DNA from: Manis javanica
Lineage: Eukaryota; Chordata; Mammalia; Pholidota; Manidae
Reading direction: 5' to 3'
Assembly: GCF_040802235.1 (NCBI RefSeq)
Contig: NC_133170.1
Span: 3,053,001 to 3,117,000, forward strand
DNA length: 64,000 nt
Part shown: piece by piece, positions 23,701-34,770 of the stretch
Layout: each line of letters begins with the position of its first letter
How positions within the stretch are numbered: position 1 is the stretch's first letter
Notes under the pieces: model-generated
Told to the model about the DNA's origin: nothing
The model's database searches: none
What the model saw: only the letters and a program-made list of their open reading frames with translations
Position numbers and translations under genes: made by a program

Positions 23701-24912
23701 TTTTGCATGCTCATATAATAGTTTATCATAGTTCCCTCAATACTGTCTCAGAGAGAACAGCAACAGGCCCAAGACCAAATTCAGATTTTTCTGTCTAGTA
23801 ACATCCAGCATCATCTTGATATTAATCCATTATTATAATTTTAACCTACTATACTAGCAAACCTCTATGCTATGTGCCAGAATCTGTTCAAATGATTTAC
23901 TCTTCACAACAAACATATTGCCTTTGAAATGAAATAATCCATTAAGAGTTGAAAATCAATATATTCTGAATGTTAACAGTGAAGGAGTTAAAATACATGA
24001 AATGGCATCTTCTAGGGGTGCAAGCCTCCTTAGGAAGATGGTATGAACAGTTTTAGCTCTTAGCTGGGACTCAATCTGAAAATTATAGAAATCATTTAGA
24101 TTCACATATGGCGCCATTAATTACTTGAGAGAAAAATATTGAGATTTTTCTTTCCTAGATTTCTATCTATTAAATAATGTGGTTATCATTCTGTATCTGT
24201 TTTGGGGAATAATAACTCCAAATTATTTCTAAAAGGTAAACGAGTATCCATTTGTCTCCCATGGATAATCAGCGTTCATGTTATAAATGTACAGGATGGG
24301 AACCAAGAGAAACAATATTACTTTCTATCCATCCTCAGCACAAGATTCTTTCTTATAGGTCATAATTCAATGCTGCCACCCAGCTTCAACTAAAAAGCCT
24401 ACAAATAAAATGCCTCTGGAAGATGGGAAATCATAGGGTCTGATAAACCAGTTCACACTGCTGTGACGTAGCTCTCCCGCCTTTGTGTGGCACAACGGGT
24501 TCCATCCTTTGCAGACTGTTAGGAGAGAGCTGAAACCAAAGCAGCCGAGAGTTTAAACCAGATCCAGAGAAGGAAACACGCAGGTCAAGGAGACCCCAGA
24601 AAATAAAGCAAGAGCAGAATCGGAGATCGGCCAAGGACAGAAATGGAGTTGCCCAAACAACATGGTAAATAACATTAAAGATAAACAGAAAAAGCAGAAA
24701 CCTAGAAGACACTCAGGATTTGCTTGTGTGTGGGCTGAAAGAATCAGATCAAGGGGGAGGGGAAACAATGTCTCCACGCTGCGGCAGCCGTTATTTGGGA
24801 ACATAAGACTTTGCACATGTCACTCCTCTGGCTTTGAAAGTACAGTGCTTCCAACCTGGCATTAGACAGATGCTCAGGCCACAGGTGTATAGCTCAGGCA
24901 GCTTGGTTCTGT
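20770..24912. other. Mostly unassigned 4.1-kb stretch with MIR pieces
   Basis: AT-rich up to about 23,000, then a less AT-rich segment at 23,170-23,700. MIR-like antisense cores are visible near 21,690-21,800 and possibly at 22,970-23,040 and 23,870-23,920. A 79-codon minus-strand frame (22605-22844) has no recognised domain. No exon is supported. Confidence 0.4.
21670..21800 (-). repeat. MIR SINE fragment, antisense
   Basis: ttatgagccaagtactatt, then taagcactttaaatgta, then taatttaatcctcccaag, then actttacagataaagaacc is the antisense MIR core. Confidence 0.65.
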
Positions 24913-24927
24913 TCCCTGAACATTATT

Positions 24928-25430
24928 TTCTGCCCGGTGGATCTATCCTTTGGGGTGAGTGATGTGTTGAAGTCTCCTAAAATGAATGCATTGCAGTCTA
25001 TTTCCCTCTTTAGTTCTGTTAGTATTTGTTTCACATATGCTGGTGCTCCTGTGTTGGGTGCATATATATTTAGAATGGTTATGTCCTCTTGTTGGACTGA
25101 GCCCTTTATCATTATGTAGTGTCCTTCTTTATCTCTTGTTACTTTCTTTGTTTTGAAGTCTACTTTGTCTGATATTAGTACTGCAACCCCTGCTTTCTTC
25201 TCACTGTTGTTTGCCTGAAATATGTTTTTCCATCCCTTGACTTTTAGTCTGTGCATGTCTTTGGGTTTGAGGTGAGTTTCTTGTAAGCAGCATGTAGATG
25301 GGTCTTGCTTTTTTATCCATTCTATTACTCTGTGTCTTTTGATTGGTGCATTAAGCCCATTTACATTTAGGGTGACTATTGAGAGATATGTACTTATTGC
25401 CATTGCAGGCTTTAGATTCATGGTTACCAA
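24928..25430 (-). pseudogene. L1 ORF2 fragment: N-terminal endonuclease only
   Basis: Open from 25430 (the likely true start is the later ATG at 25403) into the flank. It shows the APE-type endonuclease signatures TLNVNGLNAP, CCLQETHL, ILNIYAPNTG and ILGDFNT, so the early catalytic residues are present. It ends at DRSTGQK, before the domain's last aspartate and histidine, and the whole reverse transcriptase is absent. Beyond 24,928 the frame runs into the target-site duplication and host DNA. It cannot encode a working ORF2p. Confidence 0.9.
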
Positions 25431-25594
25431 AGGTTCAAGGTTAGCCTCTTTAGTATCTTACTGCCTAACTTAGCTCGCTTATTGAGCTGTTATATACACT
25501 GTCTGGAGATTCTTTTCTTCTCTCCCTTCTTATTCCTCCTCCTCCATTCTTCATATGTTGGGTGTTTTGTTCTGTGCTCTTTTTAGGAGTGCTC

Positions 25595-26554
25595 CTATCT
25601 AGAGCAGTCCCTGTAAGGTGCCCTGTAGAGGTGGTTTGTGGGAAGAAAATCCCTCAGCTTTTGCTTGTCTGGGAATTGTTTAATCCCTCCATCATATTTA
25701 AATGATAGTCGTGCTGGATACAGTATCCTTGGTTCAAGGCCCTTCTGTTTCATTGCTTTAAATATATCATGCCATTCTCTTCTGGCCTGTAGGGTTTCTG
25801 TCGAGAAGTCTGATGTTAGCCTGATGGGTTTTCCTTTATAGGTGACCTTTTTCTCTTTAGCTGCCTTTAAAACTCTTTCCTTGTCCTTGATCCTTGCCAT
25901 TTTAATTACTATGTGTCTTGGTGTTGTCCTCCTTGGATCCTTTCTGTTGGGGGTTCTGTGTATTTCTGTGGTCTGTTCGATTATTTCCTCCCCCAGTTTG
26001 GGGAAGTTTTCAGCAATTATTTCTTCAAAGAGACTTTCTATCCCTTTTCCTCTCTCTTCTTCTTCTGGTATCCCAATAATACGGATATTGTTCCTTTTGG
26101 ATTCGTCACATAGTTCTCTTAGTATTGTTTCGTTCCTGGAGATCCTTTTATCTCTCTCTATGTCAGCTTCTATACGTTCCTATTCTCTGGTTTCTATTCC
26201 TTCAATGGCCTCTTGCATCTTATCCATTCTGCTTATAAATCCTTCCAGGGATTGTTTCACTTCTGTGATCTCCTTCCTGACATCTGTGATCTCCCTCTGG
26301 ACTTCATCCCATTGCTCTTGCATTTTTCTCTGCATCTCATCCCACTGCTCTTGCATTTTTCTCTGCATCTCATCCCATTGCTCTTGCATTTTTCTCTGCA
26401 TCTCATCCCATTGCTCTTGGATTTTTCTCTGCATCTCTGTCAGCATGTTCATGATTTTTATTTTGAATTCTTTTTCAGGAGGACTGGTTAGGTCTGTCTC
26501 CTTCTCAGGTGTTGTCTGTGTGATCTTTGTCTGCCTGTAGTTTTGCCTTTTCAT
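25595..26554 (-). pseudogene. L1 ORF1 with one in-frame stop
   Basis: Frame of about 319 codons from ATG at 26554-26552 to a stop at 25595. It is open except for a TAG at 26182-26180 (codon 125), which interrupts the sequence right after EGIETRE. ORF1p is the trimeric RNA-binding protein of the L1 particle. The N-terminal half is a coiled coil with a fourfold 11-residue repeat (around residues 38-81; EMQRKMQEQWD). After the stop come the RRM-like part (NIRIIGIPEEEERG) and the C-terminal domain (PRRTTPRHIVIKMARI, LQARREWHDIFKAMK). Being open apart from one amber codon implies the insertion is young. Confidence 0.9.
26312..26443 (-). repeat. Four tandem 33-bp units inside L1 ORF1
   Basis: Four units of 33 bp starting at 26312, 26345, 26378 and 26411, differing at only a few bases (T/C in the second, G/C in the fourth). 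In frame they encode four copies of an 11-residue unit rich in E, Q, K, M and W. That is a hendecad period, rather than the heptad usual for coiled coils. The near identity implies recent expansion or homogenisation. Confidence 0.95.
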
Positions 26555-27583
26555 GGTGATAGAGAGTTTGCAGAGCTGGTACGAGTGACAGCTGGAAGAG
26601 CTTCCCTTCTTGTTGATTTGTGGCCTTCCTCTCCTGGGAGAACAGCGACCTCTAGTGGCTTGTGCTGGGCAGCTGTGCACAGACAGGGCTTCTGCTTCCC
26701 ACCCGTTTGCTATGGGGTTTATCTCCGCTGTTGCTGTGGGCGTGGCCTGGCTGGGGCTGCTGCTCCAAAATGGTGGAGCCCCATTGGAGGGGGAGCGACT
26801 GGGAGGCTATTTATCTCCATAAGGGGCCTCTGTGCTCCCTGCTGCCCAGGGGGTTAGAGTGCCCAGAGATCCCCAGATTCCCTGCCTCTGGGCTAAGTGT
26901 CCTGCCCTGCCCCTTTAAGACTTCCAAAAAGCACTCTCCAAACCAAAACAACAACAGCAACAACAAAAGAAAAGGAAAAAAAATTAAATAAATAATTTTA
27001 AAAAAAAAAGAAAAACACATGATTTTCTTTGTCCTCAGGCGCCAGTCTCAGGGACCCGCTCACTGGTCTTGCTTTCCTGTTTCCCTAGTATTAGGGTCCC
27101 TGTCCCTTTAAGACTTCCAAAAAGCACTCGCCAAAAAAAAAAAAAGAGAGAGAAAAAAAAAGGCCGCTCCCACTTCTTTGTTCTCCAGCGTGGTAGGCCT
27201 CAGGCATCCACTCACCGGTCCTGCCGCCCTGTTTCCCTAGTATCCAGGGCCCCACACATGCAGTGTGTTTGCACTCTGGTGCGGATGGCTGGGGCTGGGT
27301 GTTCAGCAGTCCTGGGCTCCCTCCCCCTCCCCGCTCCAACTCCTCTCCACCCGCCAGGAGCTGGGGGGAGGGGTGCTCAGGTCCCGCCTGGCCAGGGCTT
27401 GTATCTTACCCCCTTCAGGAGGCGCTGGTTCTTGCAGGTGTTGATGTGGTCTGGATGTTGTCCTGTGTCCTCTGGTCTCTATTTTAGGAAGAGTTGTCTT
27501 TGTTATATTTTCATAGATACATGTGGTTTTGGGAGGAGATTTCTGCTGTTCTACTCACGCCGCCATCTTGGCTCCGCCCCCAC
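26555..27583 (-). promoter_or_regulatory. L1 5' UTR / internal promoter
   Basis: GC-rich L1 5' UTR. The distal end (27,555-27,583) has the canonical start with AAGATGGCGGC, a consensus YY1 site that positions L1 transcription. Further in, two monomer-like units share cctttaagacttccaaaaag (26912 and 27105) and ctgtttccctagtat blocks, each followed by an A-rich run on the + strand. The L1 antisense promoter, if kept, would fire rightwards towards YAF2. Confidence 0.75.
26939..27019. repeat. A-rich low-complexity tract in L1 5' UTR
   Basis: Interrupted A-run on the + strand (caacaaaagaaaaggaaaaa and on). A second shorter one is at 27,133-27,162. Both follow the same aagcactc(t/g)cca block, so they mark the two monomer units. 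Confidence 0.8.
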
Positions 27584-27598
27584 TCCCCGAACATTATT

Positions 27599-30445
27599 AT
27601 CCCTCTATTTCTAAGTGCACGGGGATGGTTGCAAAAGACCAGGAAGCATAGGAATGGGTGCAAATCTCTTTCTGCTAATAAGGAACAACTCAAAGCACAC
27701 GAACCATCAGCCTTAAATCAAGAGAGTCCTGTTTGTATCACGTTACTAAGAGCAGGAATTGGCCCGTTTGCAAACGTTCTGCCAATTGGCTCTTTCTAAA
27801 TGTGGAAAAACATTTATCAACATTCTTGGGATCACTGAGATTATTGGCTCTGACTTCAGATACATAGGATACACCAAGCTCAGCTCCAGTGGAAGCTTCT
27901 CCAGGCCCTCTTACAGCCAACTCTAAACAAGGACTGCTGATGGCTCACCCAGGTCTTCACATATACCTGCTTTAATGGACAGCTCTTAAGAGTGCTGTCA
28001 TTTAAGGTGTTTTCTCATGAGTAAATACCTGCCCTATTTGGGCCGTGCTAGTCAGCTTGCGTCCAGTGGATTTAGTTTTTGCTTTTGCTGTGGGCAAGGC
28101 ATCAAATAGCTTTATGATGGGCCCCTTTTTAAAAGCCTCAGTGACATATTTATTTAAATAATATTCCCACTGAAGTCACCTTAGAGGGACGGGAAGAATG
28201 AGGTATTCCAGTGGACAGGCTGCTTTTACATAATCTCTCCACTAAACATCATAACATGGGAATGAAAAACATTAAGATTTTTCTAGACTTCTCCTTTATG
28301 ATTATATACTTTGCCCCACACCTACCATTCCATGCTTGAGATTGCAATGATAGAAAAGTGATTTAAGAAAGAACTGGGGATAAAGGGCAAGAAACCAAGA
28401 TAGCCACTTATAATTTGTTCAGATTGAAGCACTGGATTACTGATTTGCAAATAGGCCAGTTCCCCCACACAGAAAACATACAGAGCTGTAGTTATTTCTA
28501 TTTTTTTAATTGCTACGTATGATTACACCTCACTTGTCTAAAAGATATTCATCCAACAATCTGTCATCTCTGTAATTCAACCAAGAAATAGAAAACAAGG
28601 GGAAAAACTGTGATAAGCCAAATGAGAAATTATAATTTGTGCACACTTATGCTCATGAACTTCACCCAGAAGATTCAGTCTGTTCCCATGTTCCCTGCTT
28701 ATGTCAGAACAGAAGCAACTGATTAGAAAGGAAGACACGGCAGGGATTAGGCACAATGGTAGCATAAGAAGTAGTAGTGGACAGCTGGACAACAGAGGAA
28801 GTGGCAGAAAAAAATGTAAAAGCAGATTTAAGATCTTAAAAATCTAGGCATCCGAGTCCATGTGTTATATGGACAAACAAATCTATGTGTCAGAATTTCT
28901 AAGAGAATATCTTTTATATGATACTAAGGATTAGGTAAGTAATTAGAAGTCATTCAAGACCTTTAAGTGCCATGATAACACAATCAGATTTAAATTTTAG
29001 TTTTAATCAGCCAGACAGGAAATATTTAGCAAGAGCCCTACTACCTGGGCTGGTGCTGGGGTGACACAGGTCATCAGGGCACACTCCCTGTCTTTGTAGG
29101 GTTTACGACGTCCAGAGGGGGACTGACTACAGGAGGAGTGAGGGGAGGAGCTAGGGCAGGCAGAGGAATGGCCAGAAAACAAACGATGTCAAAGGGGTGA
29201 AGGCAAGACTTAGATGCAGAGCATGGGTGTGGAAGGCGGCAGGGTGCTCTGTTAGTAAAGGGCCAGGGGGCATAGATTTCGGATAGGTAATAAGTGAACA
29301 GCAGAGTATTCATTTATTGTAATCTCACATTGTTCTAAAAAGGTACTGAAGGAGGTTTTACAAAGATATTAACACAGAGAGGTTTTAAAAAAATGTATTA
29401 GAGATAAAGCAAAGGAGAAATAAGAGTGAGATTATTAAATAGAGACGGAAGTAGACTTCATTCATAAGGTAGGCTCTAAGGTTTCTAGCAGCCATGTCAG
29501 TGAGGAAAATGCTTCCAAGGCAGCTCAGCGTCCTTGAGAAAGGGGGGTTCGGTTGGTCGGCTGCTGGGCGGAGCGCTCCAAAAGACGAGCAGAAAGGGGT
29601 AGATGGGTGGGAAAACCCCGCCCCAGGAGGGAGACTTACTGGGGCGAACGATCAGAGCGGTAGTGGGCCATGACAGCAGAACTTTCAGAGACGGGCTGGC
29701 GCGTGCTGTTGGAGGAGCAAGTCTGGGATTCGCGACTGTGAGTGTGACTGAGGGTGACAGCGATGAGCAGCATTCTAGACTAAGTGGCTTTGAGTTTAAG
29801 ACGGCCCCAGGCAGAGACCCTGGCCGGCGTCAGACCTGAGGAGGCTGAAGTCTGTGCCTCTGTCCAGAACCTTTAGCCTTTGCTCATATTCAAAATAGAA
29901 CAGGGCGGTTGTGTTGTGGCTTCCTCAAGGGACATCTGACAAGATGAGGGCAACACGGTCCCTGCAGTGTTCTCTCAGTGAGTGACAGAGGAGTAAGGAG
30001 GCAGGAAAACGGGCAGTTCTGAGGAGCGCACCTCTCCATTTGGTTTGGGGCGCAGTGTGGCTTGGAGGCCACAGTCTCCAACTGAGGACGTTTGAAACTC
30101 TCTTCAGTCTGCAGGTAAACTCACATCTCTGCAGCTGTCTCTGCACAAATGAATGTACTTAATGCCACTAAACTGACCACTTAAAAATGGTTAAAATGGG
30201 GGTAAATTTTATATTACATATATTTTACTACAATCAATAAACAAAAAAAGATTTTAGCTCATGTAAATATCTAAATAGTTCCAAAATCAAAGAAAAAGCA
30301 TCAGCCTTTTAATAATAATGTAATTAAAACAAAAATGACCATAGCTTTGTGTTACTAAAGCTTAGTAACAGAGTAATCTGTTACAACATAAAATCACCTG
30401 GAAACAACTCAACTGACACAAAGAGGACTCAATTTTAAATATGTG
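27599..30445. other. Unassigned stretch, some L2/MIR-like pieces
   Basis: 28,985-29,300 and 29,480-29,880 are less AT-rich and have the vague look of old LINE or LTR remnants (aggaaatatttagcaagagc, ctgtctttgtagggtttacg). No exon or gene signature. Open frames of 60-79 codons on both strands have no support. Confidence 0.35.
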
Positions 30446-30449
30446 CATT

Positions 30450-32045
30450 AGGTTAGCTACAGTCAGAAAATATTATGTTTTACTTAGAAGAAGTGAAGGA
30501 TGTATTGCAGAAATCTAGGATCAGATAGTTGCATCCAAAAATAATCACAAATGTGAAGATGTCAATTCTCACCAAACTGATTTGTAGATTTACCCCAATC
30601 CCAATCAAAATCTCGGCAGGATTTCTTACAAATATTGACAAACTGATTCTAGGATTTATATATAAAAGCAAGGGAATTAAGATAGTCAAGGAATTTTGAA
30701 AAGGAAGTTTTAGGACTCACACTATTTGATTTTAAGACTTAATATACATCTACAATAATCAAGACAGCATGGGTTTGGTGAATGGTTAGACACATAGATC
30801 AATGGAAACATAATGGAATCCAAAATCAAACTCTTAAAAATATAGCCCATTGATTTTAGACAGTGGTTTAAAGGCGATTCAATGGGGAATTCTTTTCAAC
30901 AAATTTTGCTGGAACAATTGGATCTACATGCAAAACGGAAACACAATGTTTACCTGATAGTTTATATACAAAAATTTGCTGAAAAAGGATCGTAGTCCTA
31001 AATGTAAGCATTTAAAATATTAGAAGAGTACATAAAAGGAAATCCTCGTGACACTGGGTTAGGCAAAGAGTTCTTAGATATGACATCAACATCAAAGTTC
31101 TTAAAAGGAAAAATTGGTACACTGGACTTCATCAAGATTAAAATGTTTTTCCTCTTTGATAAAGCGCAAAGTAATTGAAAATACAAGCAACAAACTGGAG
31201 GAACATATTTGTAAATCATATATCCGATAAAGGACTTATAGATAGAACATAAAAAGAACTCTTCAAGGTCAATAATTAGAACTCTTTAAGCTCAATAATT
31301 AGATACAATGGAATATTATTCAGCCATAAGAAGGAATGCAATTGTGATATAGTACAGTATGAATGGGCTTTGAAATGTTATGCCCAAGGAAATAAGCCAG
31401 GCACAGAAGGACAGGTATTGTATGATGTCACTTATATGAGATAGTAGAGTAGGAGAGTAGCAGAGATGGACAGTGAGACAGTGGTCACCTAGAGCTGCGG
31501 GGAGGAAGAAGGGCACGAAGGTCAGTGTCTAACGGGCAGAGTTTTTGGTGGGATAAAGGAACAGGTTTGTGTAAAGACAGTGATGATGGTTACACAACAT
31601 TGTGCGTATATTTAATACCAATGAATTGTACACTTACAAATGGTGAAAAAGTTAAACATTATGCTATGTCTATTTTATTACAGTTTAAAAACCTTAATAA
31701 TAAGAGAGCAACTGTTTCAAATGAGTAAACATTTTGAATAGACACTTCACCATAGAAGATATGTGGTCAAGAGGCATAAACTTCCAGTATCAAATGAATC
31801 ATGGGGATGTAATATACACTATGAGGACTATAGTCAGTAATATTGCATTGCATATCTGAAAGTCGCTGAGAGTGAATTTTAAAATCACAAGAAGAAAAAG
31901 TGGTGTAACTATGTGGTGACAGATGGTAACTAGACTTTTGGTGGCGAATACTTTGCAGTGTATACAAATATCTAATAATTATTTGCATGCCTGAAACAAA
32001 TATAATGTAATATGTCATTTGTACCTCAATTAAAAATACATTTCT
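30450..32045 (+). mobile_element. L1M-type LINE fragments, ORF2 end and 3' UTR
   Basis: Sense L1: around 30,560-31,220 phrases of the RT/C-terminal region (cccaatcccaatcaaaatct, tctacaataatcaagacagc, gaaaaaggatcgtagtccta, gacttcatcaagattaaaat); from 31,300 tggaatattattcagccata; then 31,750-32,040 a 3' UTR (catggggatgtaatatacac, gtgacagatggtaactagac, acctcaattaaaaataca). At least two pieces may be joined. All frames are broken. Confidence 0.8.
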
Positions 32046-32815
32046 GAAATTTAAAAAAAGAGTGAAAAAGTGCTCAACATCTCTCACCATGAAGGAAATG
32101 CAGGTTGAAACCACAATGAGATGCCCGTACGTTCTCACAGGATGACCATGGTGAAAAAGACTGGCGATACCAAGCGCGGAAGGGGATCTGGAGCACCTAG
32201 AACACTCGTGTGCAGCCAACAGGACTGCGAAGGTACAGTGATTTGGGGAGATATGTGGCAGTTTCTTAAGAATTTAAACGTAAAATAACCACGTGACCCA
32301 AAAGTCCCAGTCCTAAGTATTTATCCAAGAGAAATGAAAACTTACATTCGCTCAAAGCCCTGCATGCCAGTGTTTACAGGAGCTTTACTCATAATTACCA
32401 AGACTGGGAAACAGCTCTTATGTCCTTATTCTGGGAAACATAAATGAACTGGGGTATGTATGTATACATACACACAGACACACACACACACGTATTTGAT
32501 CAATTCTATTTAGCAATATAAAAGAGACAAACTTATTGATACATACAGCAGCATTGATGAATGCCAAATGCCTTATTCTAAGTGAAAGAAGCCAGATTCA
32601 AAAGGCTACATACCTCTATGTGTGTGATTCCATTTATATGATGGGTTAGAGGCTGGGGGAAGGGTTGCCTGCACAGGGGCTGCTTGAGGGAATTTTTGGG
32701 TGATGGAATGGTGCTACATCTTGACAATGGGGGTAGTTACATGACTCAGTGCATTAGTCAAAACTCATAGAAGAATGAATTTTACAGCAATAAATCTAAA
32801 TTTAAAAAAAAATCA
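32046..32815 (+). mobile_element. Second L1M-type LINE, ORF2 end and 3' UTR
   Basis: gtgctcaacatctctcacca, then ggttgaaaccacaatgagat, then cctaagtatttatccaaga, then ttattctaagtgaaagaagc, then tgattccatttatatgatg, ending in an A-run at 32,804-32,811. It starts where the previous element ends and repeats the ORF2 region, so it is a separate insertion. Confidence 0.8.
32470..32491. repeat. (CA)n microsatellite in L1
   Basis: CA dinucleotides with one interruption, following a TATG/TATA stretch at 32,454-32,470. Confidence 0.85.
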
Positions 32816-34359
32816 CATATATGATAATGAAATGCTTAGTACTAATCGTGGAGATCTAGTGAAGTGATTACTGAAAGAGTAATATATGATGAAGAAACAT
32901 ATATTTATAAAAGAAAATTATCAAGGTGGATATGCGAACAGATGTTACAAACATTATGTCAGGCATGATAATGTGGTTTTGCACTATTTTATACCAAAAA
33001 TCGTCCTTCAAATAGGATTTGGTAAATGGATCACTATATTACTACAAAGATAAACCCAAGCTGTAGTTTAAAGAATACTATAGAATTAACTAACCACTGC
33101 ATGATATCTGAAGAGCCATAATATTAGAGGAACAAATTTTGCTAACAGATAAATCTTTCTGCTATCTGATGAAAGTAAAAGGGCAGTGGGGAAAATGCCT
33201 TGCTATTAAAAACATCATAGAAATTTATGCGGGGGGAGTTGGAGGTAGAAAGTATGTGCCTCTGGCAGAGGAGCTGAAAGCAAATGTAGAAACTCAGAAC
33301 CATCAAAGTGAAGCTGCTTCTCCTCTTAGCAACTGGTATGATTTCATATACATGAATCTTACTTGGACATCTTATCACGCAGAAATGCTTTGATGTCAGT
33401 TTAGAATCAAGGACTTGCTAAATAACCAGAGGCTTCCATCTCCATGAACTATTTTAAAGCCCTTTTGTTAAAGCAAGTTAAGACCAGATTGATTTCATAA
33501 GTGATCGTATCTTTGTAGAATGCATTAACTGTATAAAGAACTTTTACATGTATATATCTCTCCATTTACACTTAAAATTTATGCTTGGATTTGTAAGATT
33601 TTAGAAACTTTTAAACCTATACAGTTCTGTTATTTCAAAGCAGTTGAGCAGGTTTTATAGTGATTTAGGCATAAAAATATGTATCACTATAAATGACTCC
33701 AATTTATATTGGTACTTTTTCTCCATCATAACAAGAAAGTATAGGATTTGTAGAGACCCACAGTTTAGGCAGCTGCCCCTGCCAGTGAGTAGTATTTGAG
33801 CTATGGATTTGGTTCAAGTTACAACTAAGATTTTCTCTCTCAGAGCACACCATACCCAAGCACCATCTATTATATGGATGGAATGCTAGAGTTCTAGAAT
33901 TTTATACCTGGAAGGGGTAGGAGAGATTGTTGAGCACAATCCTTTCATGTTACGAGTGAGAAAATTGAGGGCCAGAAAAGCTAAGTGGTAAAGACTTTGA
34001 TAAATATTTAGATTAAAAAATACTTAGATAAATAACAGTTCCAGAGTAGAACCGGAGCCAAATCAAATATGTTACAACCTTCAGCTGATTCTATACTTCT
34101 CTCCTTGTTGCTTTAACCTAAAATATAAGTAATTTTAATTATCTGTAAACTTCTAGTTGCCTGGAAGGACACAGGGAACCCTGGGCAGAAGGAATCCTGG
34201 TGGTTGGCCATGCTTCCCCATAGAAATATTCAGTGGGTCGGGGGAGGGAGTACTAACGAGAAATCCCACTAAGCTATTTCACGCCTCACTGGCAGCCAGG
34301 GTAAGCACGAGCTTTTTAAAAGCAAACGTTTGCCCAGAGCCACAGTAGTTTATGTGTAT

Positions 34360-34480
34360 CAAACTACATTATTCTATAAGGCAAGTATTATTAGCATTCC
34401 CCTTTTATAGGTACCAAAACGTTAAATAACTTGTCCAGTTTATGTAGGCAGTCAATTATAGAGCAGGGATTAGAAACTGT
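34360..34480 (-). repeat. MIR SINE fragment, antisense
   Basis: aaggcaagtattattagcat, then ccccttttataggtacc, then aataacttgtccagttta is the antisense MIR core with a short flank. Confidence 0.6.
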
Positions 34481-34559
34481 CAGTCCCGCTCTAGCCATCC
34501 TGCTGAGAGAGACCTCAGAAAATCAGCCAGGTCTTTGATTACCTAAAAGCATTGTTTCT

Positions 34560-34770
34560 AAGACCTTTACTTTTATTAACTTGTTTACCTGCCATAATAA
34601 TCCCGTAAGTACATACCTTATTTTTAGCCCCGTTTCATAGATGTGAAAGCTGAGGTACAGGTAAGTAATTTGCTCAAGATAAAAAAGCTAGTAAATTTCA
34701 GTGCCAGAATTTGAATCCAGACTAGATAATATAGATATATTAGGTAATATAGGTAATACAGATGATGCCC
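34560..34770 (-). repeat. MIR SINE, antisense
   Basis: ataatcccgtaagtacatac, then ccccgtttcatagatgtgaa, then agctgaggtacaggtaagta, then tgaatccagactag, then aaccactgctcaa: nearly the whole antisense MIR. Confidence 0.75.

Larger units (their letters stand above)
24913..27598 (-). mobile_element. L1 with complete 5' end but truncated 3' end, flanked by TSD
   Basis: Reading on the minus strand: the 5' UTR starts at 27,583 with the typical ggggcggagccaagatggc; ORF1 runs 26554-25595; after a gap of about 165 bp ORF2 begins; then the element stops inside the ORF2 endonuclease domain at 24,928. Both ends abut a 15-bp duplication with one mismatch (tccctgaacattatt at 24913-24927, tccccgaacattatt at 27584-27598), so this is one insertion event about 2.66 kb long. 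There is no 3' UTR and no clear A-tail, only agaaaa at the junction. Most genomic L1s lose the 5' end instead. The 5' UTR promoter, with a YY1-type site, is kept and would transcribe leftwards. Confidence 0.9.

Noticed and set aside
25842..26540. 232-codon + strand frame
   Set aside because: Antisense shadow of L1 ORF1; its Ser/Cys/Ile-rich repeats are the complement of the 33-bp coiled-coil units.
28577..28792. Minus-strand frame with a signal-peptide-like leucine-rich start
   Set aside because: Short, no conserved motif, and hydrophobic starts are common in T-rich antisense DNA.
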